This document shows, one piece after another, positions 34,005 through 41,506 of a stretch of 64,000 bases of DNA. This DNA comes from [Phormidium] sp. LEGE 05292 (GTDB lineage: Bacteria > Cyanobacteriota > Cyanobacteriia > Cyanobacteriales > Aerosakkonemataceae). The notes beneath the pieces were generated by a model that saw nothing but the letters and a program-made list of their open reading frames with translations, ran no database searches and was not told where the DNA came from. Both the position numbers and the translations under genes were made by a program. The stretch is taken from positions 28,162 through 92,161 of the forward strand of contig NZ_JADEWG010000009.1 in NCBI RefSeq assembly GCF_015207735.1, written 5' to 3'. Numbering within the stretch: position 1 is the stretch's first letter; the number at the start of each line of letters is the position of its first letter.

Positions 34005-34647
34005 ATCTAATGCTGTTGGTCAACCTGCTCTTATTCTTAGACAGGACATTATAATTACTGTCCTTTTGTTAATTAGGGAAGGTTGGATGCAAGTTTGTCA
34101 AGCAGGCGAAATAAGCGTTACTTCGGATGAAGACACGATTGCAGGAGCTTTGCATAACGAGATGTGGGCTGCGAAGAAACGTCTCGGAATTGCTGGACCA
34201 CCACTAATTGTTAATGAACCAGCATCAAGAGCGTCTACAGAAAGCTTGAAACCAGATGGGTTTATTGATTTCAAGATGTTTTATGGATGGGGAACACAGG
34301 AAGATTATTTTGGTATAGAGTGCAAACGAATTAGTAGCACAGGAACAGATAGGTATTTAGCGACAGAGTACATCAAAAATGGAATAATGCGATTTATCAC
34401 TGGCATCTATAGCCCAGGTCATGACTTTGCAGCAATGGTTGGTTTTGTCATTGATGGGAAAATGATGAATTGCGTTGATTTGGTTCGAGAACGATTAAGT
34501 AAATATAGTAACGAAACTTGTATGGAACAAGATTGGGCAATTGAACATGATTTCGGCTTACAGAATGACCTTTATAGAACTTTTCACCGCCAGCATGGAC
34601 AAAGCTTTCTCTTCAGGCTTCTTCACTTATTTCTGGTCATTGATTGA
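33988..34647 (+). CDS. PD-(D/E)xK-like restriction endonuclease candidate
   Basis: 219 aa from GTG 33988, with GAGGG 6 nt upstream, overlapping the methyltransferase end. A PD...ExK-like core is visible: PDGFIDF (89-95), then FGIECKRIS with E111 and K113. Downstream are NGIMRFITGIYSPGHDFAAMVG and a C-terminus LFRLLHLFLVID, which looks like a natural end. Position directly after an adenine methyltransferase makes it the likely nuclease of an R-M pair. Recognition sequence unknown. Confidence 0.72.
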   Translation: MLPLDESNAVGQPALILRQDIIITVLLLIREGWMQVCQAGEISVTSDEDTIAGALHNEMWAAKKRLGIAGPPLIVNEPASRASTESLKPDGFIDFKMFYGWGTQEDYFGIECKRISSTGTDRYLATEYIKNGIMRFITGIYSPGHDFAAMVGFVIDGKMMNCVDLVRERLSKYSNETCMEQDWAIEHDFGLQNDLYRTFHRQHGQSFLFRLLHLFLVID

Positions 34648-34933
34648 GTATGTATTCCAAAAGCCCGATCGCATTTCCCCCCCCCTTCAACTAACTCGCT
34701 TCCTCCATATCCTCCAATCCAGAGGGTAACTTAAGATTTCGCATTATACTTTCCATCCTTTAAACCTCTCTCATAATTCCTAAAAATAAGGTTTAAACCC
34801 TTATATTATCATGGTCAAAATTTAATTTTTCTTCTTCCATACGACTAATTCCCAATGACAGATGCCACACTCCGAATCAATCTCTAAAGTTAAGAAAAAC
34901 TTTTCGTTACTAGGAAGGAATTGAAATCTATCT
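34648..34933. other. 286-bp non-coding region
   Basis: No convincing gene. It holds a C9 run (34677-34685) and an AT-rich near-palindrome around GGTTTAAACC (34786-34806), possibly an operator or promoter part for the next plus-strand gene. Confidence 0.4.
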
Positions 34934-35149
34934 ATGTCTTTGAAATTAAACGTTCCCACTCTTAGCAATTCACAAGAAGCACAAAAACTGACTGAGGCTA
35001 TTGCCACAGTAGACCCAACTGCCAAGGTAGAAGTAGATGTAGAATCCAAAACTGTCACAGTAGATTCACCCGATTCTAATAAACCAGTTGCTTCTGAGGA
35101 GTCAATTAAACAAGCCATTACTGCCACTGGACATTCCCTTAAAGAATAA
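34934..35149 (+). CDS. HMA-like (copper-chaperone fold) protein lacking the metal cysteines
   Basis: 71 aa with the pattern of cyanobacterial heavy-metal-associated domain proteins: MSLKLNVPTLSNSQEAQKL, then IATVDPTAKVEVDVESKTVTV and SEESIKQAITATGHSL. In normal members the first loop reads M.C..C; here it is TLSNSQE, so both cysteines are missing and canonical Cu(I)/Zn binding is unlikely. It is followed by a good terminator. It could be a degenerate chaperone or a repurposed fold. No link with the 0-9 kb efflux operon is shown except family. Confidence 0.7.
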   Translation: MSLKLNVPTLSNSQEAQKLTEAIATVDPTAKVEVDVESKTVTVDSPDSNKPVASEESIKQAITATGHSLKE

Positions 35150-35154
35150 CAAAA

Positions 35155-35186
35155 CATAGCTTTTCCCCAAATCTGGAAAAGCTATG
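35155..35186. terminator. Bidirectional rho-independent terminator
   Basis: CATAGCTTTTCC pairs perfectly with GGAAAAGCTATG (12-bp stem, 8-nt loop). It sits between convergent genes. On the minus strand it is followed by TTTTGTTATT, so it best serves the helicase gene. Confidence 0.85.
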
Positions 35187-35209
35187 CTTTATGAGAAATT
35201 AAAATTTCC

Positions 35210-37951
35210 TCAAAACATCGCCTCTAGCAGTTTCAACCCTATCTGCTTATTCAAAGATTCATTATCTTGCGGACAAGAATGTAGATAAAGACATCTGGGA
35301 CAACCAGCTTCACAATTGCAATTACGAGATAGAGATGCTGCACTTTGAGCAAACTTTTCCAACTGGTGAAACACTGCTTCGCTGCATCCATTACCATCAG
35401 CTACAGCATCATAAAAATAGCCAACTGTTTCTATTGATTCCGTCACCAAATAATTCAAATCCAAACTCGAACTCAGAATCACCAATGGCACAGCGAAGAT
35501 AATTTGATGTCCGATACTATGTAGTGCAATTCTGGTGGGAGATGCCGTCCATAATGGTGCATAAACTGCGGGAACTTCTGGTAATTCTCGCTGAATTTTA
35601 GATTGCAAATGCTGCACCTCTCGTGCCATAATACTAGCACCTGCTGCATTAATTCGTACTTGAACCATAGGTGCTTTGTATTGACTACAGTATGGTTCAT
35701 CAAAAGTTACCTCATCAACTACTGTCACTAGTTCAATCCTTTTAAGCTTAATGCCACAACCCGGACAGAACTTACCAGATAATGGTTGATGATAATAACT
35801 ACAACCATTGCGGGTACAAGTTAGTTCATATTGTTTGACACACAACCTATATCCTGCCACTAATGATTTGATTTCTCCCCAACCCAAAGTTAATTTCAGT
35901 TCTCCATCTGGAAGAGAAAGCTTAACTGTTTTTGGTTCCGCCAAAGCTTCAATTAATTTCACTTCTTGTTCGGTTTCAGCAATCGTGAAAGTGGGAGAAT
36001 TGGGTTCAATAGGAATCAGGATAGCACGGCGTTGTTCCAGATTTAATTCCCTGGATTTGTACTTAACTATTTGACCGTCACTACTTTGACTGCTATAAAT
36101 TGCACCAGGGAACACTTCTCGATAAGCAATATCAAGATTGGTTTCCTCAAACTCTTCTCCCGTACTGCTATCAATCAACTTAATCGTAGCCGCAGCCTGA
36201 CCGCGTAAATTAATATCTTTATGTGGATATCCACGTCCCCAAAGTTGCCTATTACGGCTAACATAAAGTTGATTTTGGCTCATTAAAGCCGAAGCAATCG
36301 CACCTGCTTTCTCGCCAAAATAATCATCAAGTCGATGCAAAGGAATGCCACTTTCTACTGCTGCTGCCAGCAAATGTTTACCCAATAATACTGGATAATT
36401 TGGATTAAATTCACTTGATTCCGCCGCACCATGTAGTAACAAATTGGGATTCGTGCTGTAATAGTTATCAAGAGGATTGGTAGCCACAGGCAAGAAGATA
36501 ACCAAACCGGGATTATTTCCTCGACCTGCTCGACCGATTCGTTGACGAAAGGACATCAAAGAACCAGGCCACCCACGTACTAAACACCAATCCAAAGAAG
36601 GTAAATCAATGCCTGCTTCTAAGCTGCTAGTTGAAAGAATGGCTTTAATGCGACCTGCCTTTACTTGTTCAATAATCTCATGACGACGCTCGTTTTTGAG
36701 GGAACCGTAGAATATCGCCACCGCCTCTGCCAAATGCGGACATCCCTGACGCATCGCCTCCTGCTGGATAAGCGATAGCAGATTCTTCACAGCCGAACGG
36801 TTATTGCAAAAGCAAATCCCAGATAATTCCTGCTGTAGGAGATACAAGATAACTTTAGCAGCATCAGGATTAGCTGTACTGCTCGGTTTGAGGCAAACTA
36901 TCGTGCGTCCGGCATTTTTAGCACCATTCTTTTCAATCAACTGTAACCGTTCTGGAGTCGCTTCCCGTCCCGAAAACCGCAGTGCCATCTGACTGGGATT
37001 GCCGATAGTCGCTGAAGAAAACACCCATTGCAAGCGGCTGGAGTTCCCACCAACAGTATCCACTGCCAGCCGCAGTCGTCGCATCAAGTTAACAAAGTTA
37101 GCAGCAAATCCTGCTTGATATGTGTGAGATTCATCCACAACTACGTAGCGCAACCGTCGCAAGAAAGCACGGAATCCCTCACCATCTTTTGCTCTCACCG
37201 CATAAAGCTGATAATGTAGTAGGTCAGGACTAACTCCTAAAATCTGGGGAGGTTCTGGTACGAACAGGCGCTTGCGTTCCAACATGGATATATCGCCAGT
37301 CATTATCCCAACTTTGACTGTAGCATTGGATGGTAACAGGGCAACTAGCGATCGTAATTTGCTTATTTGGTCAGCAGCCAAAGCTTTAAGCGGATACAGA
37401 TATAATGCAGTAGCATTACTTGTAAGACAAGATTCCAGAATCGGAATATTAAAACACCAAGTTTTTCCACTAGCTGTTGGTGTCAAAATACAGATATCTT
37501 TCCCCTGACGTATCGCTTGTAATGATTCTAATTGATGGGAATAAATTTGCTCGATTCCTACAGCTTTTAATGAATTAGAAAGCGCAATTGGTAAATCATC
37601 TGGAATAGGATGCAGCGTACCATCAATAGGGGGAATCGTTTCTGTATAAGCAATAGTTTCTGCTAATCCCAAACCAATTTCTTCAAAGCCTGCACCCAAT
37701 AATGGTTGTGCTGATTCTGAAGCTTGTCTTAATTCTTGAGATGCGATTGCTGATACCCAGTTCAAAGAAGTTGGTTGATTTTCTTTTCTGAAATTAGCGA
37801 CTAATTGACTACCAATAATTCCGACAACTTCTCCTAGTCCATGTTTAGTAGAATAAATTGATTTCCCGGTTGCCAACCAATCTGGGGGATGGAGATGCTC
37901 TTTACTTGCTTTTATCAATGCAGCATAGTTGGGGATTGAATTGGAATTCAT
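35210..37951 (-). CDS. MrfA/YprA-like DEAD/DEAH helicase with DUF1998-type C-terminus
   Basis: 913-aa superfamily 2 helicase: Walker A LTPTASGKTW, DESH (VVVDESHTY), SSATIGNPSQM and the helicase C motifs STSSLEAGIDLPSLD and QRIGRAGRG. A zinc-ribbon CNGCS-like cluster lies near residue 710 (TCTRNGCSYY..CPGCG). The C-terminus has a DUF1998-like four-cysteine signature, CNCEAGCPRCLYLHSC. This is the layout of MrfA (B. subtilis YprA), a DNA-repair helicase, and of helicases in defence gene sets. It follows the DpdA-like gene on the same strand. A nested hairpin lies 37 nt before the ATG. Confidence 0.85.
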   Translation of the reverse strand: MNSNSIPNYAALIKASKEHLHPPDWLATGKSIYSTKHGLGEVVGIIGSQLVANFRKENQPTSLNWVSAIASQELRQASESAQPLLGAGFEEIGLGLAETIAYTETIPPIDGTLHPIPDDLPIALSNSLKAVGIEQIYSHQLESLQAIRQGKDICILTPTASGKTWCFNIPILESCLTSNATALYLYPLKALAADQISKLRSLVALLPSNATVKVGIMTGDISMLERKRLFVPEPPQILGVSPDLLHYQLYAVRAKDGEGFRAFLRRLRYVVVDESHTYQAGFAANFVNLMRRLRLAVDTVGGNSSRLQWVFSSATIGNPSQMALRFSGREATPERLQLIEKNGAKNAGRTIVCLKPSSTANPDAAKVILYLLQQELSGICFCNNRSAVKNLLSLIQQEAMRQGCPHLAEAVAIFYGSLKNERRHEIIEQVKAGRIKAILSTSSLEAGIDLPSLDWCLVRGWPGSLMSFRQRIGRAGRGNNPGLVIFLPVATNPLDNYYSTNPNLLLHGAAESSEFNPNYPVLLGKHLLAAAVESGIPLHRLDDYFGEKAGAIASALMSQNQLYVSRNRQLWGRGYPHKDINLRGQAAATIKLIDSSTGEEFEETNLDIAYREVFPGAIYSSQSSDGQIVKYKSRELNLEQRRAILIPIEPNSPTFTIAETEQEVKLIEALAEPKTVKLSLPDGELKLTLGWGEIKSLVAGYRLCVKQYELTCTRNGCSYYHQPLSGKFCPGCGIKLKRIELVTVVDEVTFDEPYCSQYKAPMVQVRINAAGASIMAREVQHLQSKIQRELPEVPAVYAPLWTASPTRIALHSIGHQIIFAVPLVILSSSLDLNYLVTESIETVGYFYDAVADGNGCSEAVFHQLEKFAQSAASLSRNCNCEAGCPRCLYLHSCPQDNESLNKQIGLKLLEAMF

Positions 37952-37970
37952 GAAGACAAAATCCTAGCTG

Positions 37971-38008
37971 AATATTTCTCCCTCCTGATGCCGTTAGGCA
38001 GAAATATT
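37971..38008 (-). promoter_or_regulatory. Nested leader hairpin before the helicase gene (UAAC inner loop)
   Basis: The inner hairpin TGCC-TAAC-GGCA (37989-38000) is 37 nt before the ATG. A perfect 9-bp outer stem, AATATTTCT with AGAAATATT, encloses it, as in the dnaN leader. The loop between the stems carries AGGAGGGAG, a possible ribosome site that the outer stem could expose or hide. Confidence 0.65.
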
Positions 38009-38032
38009 ATGAAAAAGCCTAGAATTTTTTGT

Positions 38033-39385
38033 TTATAAAAGAGTTAGTTGCAAATGCTTATATTGGGGTGTTTTTTGTTTCAACCATTGCATTTGATACC
38101 CAATTCCTAAACCTGCTAGTGGTGCGCGAGTTGTGTAGAGTTTACCAGGTAGTGATAGCAACTGCGGAATCACAAATTCTCGATATCTTTTCCCACCAAT
38201 AAATACAATTTCAGCACCTTTAGGATGAGCGACTCCTGCCAATTGTTCTACAACCATTTTTGACCACTGACAACGTTCAGCAATAGGTTTCCCTTTCAAC
38301 GTTTCATCATAAGGTTCTAAAATACTGTCAGGATGAACGATACCATGACGAGCGGAAAGAGCATACCAATTCGCACCTGTCATTTCTGCATATCGCAGTG
38401 CTGTTTTCCACCAAGGACTGTTGTACAATTCGGCAGCAGGTGCTGCTGAAGATTGTTTACCATTGACGCAACTAATCAACGTTATGCTGCGTTTTGTCAC
38501 CATATTACGTTGAGCCGCAATATATTGTCCTAAGTTATGAGCAATAAGTGCTAATGTTGATAATCTCGTTCCTGATATACGCGAATCTAAACCTTCTTTT
38601 CGCAAGCGAACGCATACTGGACAATAACACAAAGGCGCTGCAATTTCTTCACCTATTCGAGCAACTCGATGGCGTTTTATAGTACAACCAACTGTTTCAT
38701 AAATTTCGCCTTGAATGGCTTCTAACTGATAAGTTCTCCCATCAAAAGAATCGATTCCTAATTCATTCCAAGTAGCAGCATAAGCAGGCGATGACAATCC
38801 TAAAACGTGCAATTGACAATCAGAAGGTAGCGATTTTCTGATTTCTTTCACCACTGTTTGACAGTATTTGCTATTAGATGCCAGCGGTACAAGTCCACCA
38901 ATGCCAATGCAGCGATATCCTATTTTGTAAAGCCATCGTGCATATTCAATTCGTTCTTCGACTGACAATCCGTGACAGACTGCCATTGGAATAATGCCTG
39001 ATGCTAATTCTTGTTTTGCTAATTCCAGAAAGTTAACTGCATTTTCTTGATTGAATTTTCGGCGGAATTTTAAATTGCTTCCCGGTAATAATAAATGGTC
39101 GGGAGCGCAGATAGTATCACCAGCATTAGCAATTAATTTAGCTTGATTGATTACCCAAGATGGGTTAACTTGTTCGCCTCTGATGTAAGGAATTTCTGCT
39201 TTTCTGTAACTGATTGCACCGCAGTCAATCAACAATGGAGCATTGGGAATTATTTTAGAGCGACGTGCTAAAGATACCACCCATCCGCTAGGTTTGAGAT
39301 ATTCTTCTAGAAAATCCCAAATAGTTGTTTTTTGGGTGATATTTATATAATCTTTTTCCCCAACATTAGCAAAAAACCTACTCAT
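38033..39385 (-). CDS. DpdA-like TGT-family DNA-modification enzyme with DUF6884-like domain
   Basis: 450 aa from ATG 39385. Residues 1-295 are tRNA-guanine-transglycosylase-like: LLIDCGA with D54, the nucleophile region GIDSFDGRTYQ with D215, zinc cysteines in CYCPVC (253, 255, 258) and a zinc histidine H283 in IAHNLG, spaced as in TGT. Residues ~300-365 match DUF6884 (ITLISCVNGKQSSA, APAAELYNSPWW, YALSARHGIVHPD). Fusions or pairs of this kind belong to DpdA proteins, which insert 7-deazaguanine bases into DNA rather than tRNA. No preQ0 genes are present here, so the host would supply the precursor. Start chosen for its spacing to the leader hairpins. Confidence 0.82.
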   Translation of the reverse strand: MSRFFANVGEKDYINITQKTTIWDFLEEYLKPSGWVVSLARRSKIIPNAPLLIDCGAISYRKAEIPYIRGEQVNPSWVINQAKLIANAGDTICAPDHLLLPGSNLKFRRKFNQENAVNFLELAKQELASGIIPMAVCHGLSVEERIEYARWLYKIGYRCIGIGGLVPLASNSKYCQTVVKEIRKSLPSDCQLHVLGLSSPAYAATWNELGIDSFDGRTYQLEAIQGEIYETVGCTIKRHRVARIGEEIAAPLCYCPVCVRLRKEGLDSRISGTRLSTLALIAHNLGQYIAAQRNMVTKRSITLISCVNGKQSSAAPAAELYNSPWWKTALRYAEMTGANWYALSARHGIVHPDSILEPYDETLKGKPIAERCQWSKMVVEQLAGVAHPKGAEIVFIGGKRYREFVIPQLLSLPGKLYTTRAPLAGLGIGYQMQWLKQKTPQYKHLQLTLL

Positions 39386-39392
39386 AATTAAT

Positions 39393-39432
39393 AGTAGTGC
39401 GCGAATTGTTCGCACACTACTGCCGTGAGGCA
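39393..39432 (-). promoter_or_regulatory. Double leader hairpin before the DpdA-like gene
   Basis: First TTGCC-TCAC-GGCAG (39421-39432 for the 4-bp core), then a second hairpin with 13-bp arms AGTAGTGTGCGAA and TTCGCGCACTACT (one G-U or mismatch) around a 3-nt loop, ending 7 nt before the ATG. The second hairpin would occlude the ribosome entry site. Confidence 0.65.
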
Positions 39433-39456
39433 ACTTCTACATTAATTGGGTAGCGA

Positions 39457-39768
39457 CTAAACGCCGAAAATGCGTTCAGCTATTAACTCTACCCTTTTTT
39501 CTTTAAATCCTTCGGCACGTTCAACAGTATTAGTTGAAAGTCGTCCGCTGATAATGTATTGTCTGCCAATTTCTAGATTATACAATTGCTCTGTCAAACT
39601 CTCCCCCCAGGTAATTATTTTAATCTCTGATGGCGGTGAAGGTTGGGATTTTTCATGATGGTGCGGACTGTAAAATTCGCCAACGCTTTGTCCAGTTTTA
39701 TCACCATTAGCCGTATAACGAACTTCTGGTAATTCGCTGATTGTCAATGCTAAAGTGCAGTTATTCAT
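39457..39768 (-). CDS. SSB-like OB-fold protein (second, short)
   Basis: 103 aa with an SSB-type OB-fold pattern: NNCTLALTISELPEVRYT, EIKIITWGESLTEQLYN, IGRQYIISGRLSTNTVER and VELIAERI. The acidic tail of true SSB is missing. It lies 28 nt downstream of the SSB gene with which it is probably cotranscribed. It may act with SSB or coat ssDNA without recruiting partners. Confidence 0.72.
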   Translation of the reverse strand: MNNCTLALTISELPEVRYTANGDKTGQSVGEFYSPHHHEKSQPSPPSEIKIITWGESLTEQLYNLEIGRQYIISGRLSTNTVERAEGFKEKRVELIAERIFGV

Positions 39769-39796
39769 GGTTAAATAAATTCCGGGTAATCAAGTA

Positions 39797-40207
39797 TTAA
39801 AAGGCATCATTGTCTGAAGCGTTATCTGCGTGCTTGCCACCAAGTAAGTAGATTTTATCGGCTTTAATTACTGGTTTGGAACGAGAGCAATCATTGTGTT
39901 CGTCTATCCAAGTTTCTATTTTTAGATAGCCACTAATGCCAAATAAATCACCTTTACGCAGATAATTAGCTGCAATTTCTGCTGCTTTGTTCCACAATTC
40001 TATGGTGAACCAGTCGGGATTACTGTTTTTACTAGGTCGGCGTACTGCCATTGAAATTGTTGTCTTGATACTACCTGATTCAAAGTATTTTACTTCCGGT
40101 TGAGTACCTGCTCTTCCCACTAAGTTAACAGAATTAAGAGTGAGATTTGGGGCTGGGATTTCTGTTGCTTCTTCAAGCAGTTTGTTGGTGTCAATAGTTG
40201 TAGTCAT
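39797..40207 (-). CDS. ssb: Single-stranded DNA-binding protein
   Basis: 136 aa from ATG 40207 (MTTTIDTNKL). Classic SSB: LNSVNLVGRAGTQPEVKYF, DWFTIELWNKAAEIAANYLRK, GDLFGISGYLKIETW. A short acidic tail ends SDNDAF, a version of the terminal acidic-Phe peptide by which SSB recruits partners. The 40207 start places the UGAC-loop hairpin 28 nt upstream. A frame extending to 40228 would run into it. Confidence 0.9.
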   Translation of the reverse strand: MTTTIDTNKLLEEATEIPAPNLTLNSVNLVGRAGTQPEVKYFESGSIKTTISMAVRRPSKNSNPDWFTIELWNKAAEIAANYLRKGDLFGISGYLKIETWIDEHNDCSRSKPVIKADKIYLLGGKHADNASDNDAF

Positions 40208-40235
40208 AACTTGCTTTGTAAACATCATTATTCTT

Positions 40236-40249
40236 TCGCCGTCAGGCGA
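40236..40249 (-). promoter_or_regulatory. UNAC-type leader hairpin before ssb (UGAC loop)
   Basis: TCGCC-TGAC-GGCGA (minus strand), perfect 5-bp stem, 28 nt before ATG 40207. An outer pairing TTGTAAA with TTTACAA encloses it, as in the dnaN and helicase leaders. Confidence 0.65.
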
Positions 40250-40347
40250 TATTTACAAGCAGTATTTAGGCAATATTTCTTAGACAATTAGGATATAATA
40301 ATTTGCTGTATAAATGGTACAATTAACCCTAGATTTCAATTGCAGCA

Positions 40348-40692
40348 ATGGCGAGATTACCTGAAGAAATTATTACAACTGTCCTAGCTTTACAACGACA
40401 GTTATTAGAACGTCTTAATGAGTTGACTGCCACTGAATTTTTAATTGAACAACATTTTGGTGAAACTAATGAAACAATTGATTACTTTACCTTCCTTCAA
40501 AATGCTAAGGAACGAACAGATACATACTATTCCCGTTTTTATATTACACTTCGTCGGATTTATGAGTCGCAACCTGCTGCCTCTCGCGATACACTGGAGT
40601 TACTAACCAAGTCCATTGATGAAGCTGAAGCAATACTTGCTGCTACAGAAGCTACAATTAGAGAAATTAGGAGAGATTTTGAATTGCCATGA
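40348..40692 (+). CDS. Small helical protein, unknown function
   Basis: 114 aa, strongly helical and charged (VLALQRQLLERLNELTATEF, TLELLTKSIDEAEAILAATE). Overlaps the next start by 4 nt (ATGA). A TATAAT at 40294-40299 is a possible -10. No family recognised. With its partner gene it may form a small two-component complex such as a toxin/antitoxin or structural pair, but no motif decides this. Confidence 0.55.
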   Translation: MARLPEEIITTVLALQRQLLERLNELTATEFLIEQHFGETNETIDYFTFLQNAKERTDTYYSRFYITLRRIYESQPAASRDTLELLTKSIDEAEAILAATEATIREIRRDFELP

Positions 40693-40907
40693 GTAATCAA
40701 CCTAAAATTCCTGATGCCCAAACCAGAGCGCGTCATATTGCTAATTTACAAGAAATCTGCCAGCGTTGGGATACTTTAATTGCTGGTTTAGATGAACTTG
40801 ATGCTCGCTTAGATGCCGAGTTTCAAAATAGTCCAATGGCTGCTTTTTATAAAAGAAGGGCACAACGTTTTGCTACGCAGCAACAGGAATCTAGTTCTCA
40901 AACTTAG
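40689..40907 (+). CDS. Small helical protein coupled to the preceding gene
   Basis: 72 aa (PDAQTRARHIANLQEICQRW, LIAGLDELDARLDAEFQ), helical. Its ATG overlaps the previous stop (ATGA). No family recognised. Confidence 0.5.
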   Translation: MSNQPKIPDAQTRARHIANLQEICQRWDTLIAGLDELDARLDAEFQNSPMAAFYKRRAQRFATQQQESSSQT

Positions 40908-41020
40908 CTTTCTGCTTAATAATAAATTTAATGTAATATCCTTCTCGAACTCTTCTGATAAGGAAACTGGAGAAAGGTATAACACATCCCATAGTTAAAT
41001 ATGACAAATAATATGAATTT

Positions 41021-41506
41021 ATGACTACAACCAATAGTTTTGCAATTCTCGCACCCGTTCCAGAAATCCACCTGATTTCGGGACAAGAAGCGCTCGCTCA
41101 ACTTAGCAACGAGCCAAATAATGAAATAGTTAAACTTGCTTTTGGTAGTATGGCTTTTGAAGTGTTTCGTCAAATCGATGAATTACGGAAATCGCAATCA
41201 GTAGAAGTATTTATTTATGCCAGCGATTCCACAGCCGACCAACCTCTACACACGCAAGCATCGTGGCATGGTGTTTATATCGGTCATGTCCCTTCTCGTA
41301 ATGGTCGGTATCCGGGAAATAAAAAGTTTCGCCCGCCTTCTACTTTAACTGATAAGCCAACCTGGGCTGTATTTTGGGAAGTGCAAGAATTAGAATCTTT
41401 GGAGAAACCTATTGAAATTGCTTCTTTTAAAGGCTTACATAAAAAATCTCATTATTCATCTCGATTTATCCCGGAAGGGCCTCTTTTGATTGAATACGAC
41501 CATTAA
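41021..41506 (+). CDS. Hypothetical protein
   Basis: 161 aa, mixed alpha/beta (IVKLAFGSMAFEVFRQID, VEVFIYASDSTADQPLHTQA, GVYIGHVPSRNGRYPGNKKF, PTWAVFWEVQELESLE). It looks like a folded enzyme-like or ligand-binding protein. No family recognised. Transcribed from an AT-rich region with no clear Shine-Dalgarno. Confidence 0.6.
   Translation: MTTTNSFAILAPVPEIHLISGQEALAQLSNEPNNEIVKLAFGSMAFEVFRQIDELRKSQSVEVFIYASDSTADQPLHTQASWHGVYIGHVPSRNGRYPGNKKFRPPSTLTDKPTWAVFWEVQELESLEKPIEIASFKGLHKKSHYSSRFIPEGPLLIEYDH

Noticed and set aside
34541..34729. 62-aa plus-strand frame at the end of the endonuclease gene
   Set aside because: It overlaps the endonuclease in another frame. The endonuclease frame has a sensible natural end (LLHLFLVID), so no frameshift is needed.
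34822..35157. 111-aa minus-strand frame opposite the HMA-like gene
   Set aside because: Most of it is the antisense of a gene whose family pattern is clear on the plus strand; Ser/Thr/Val-rich text results from reading that gene backwards.
9536..40249. The UNAC hairpins as ordinary rho-independent terminators
   Set aside because: Stems are short (2-6 bp), most are not followed by a U-run, and they keep distance to the next start codon rather than the previous stop. Only 9536-9551 has a U-run.
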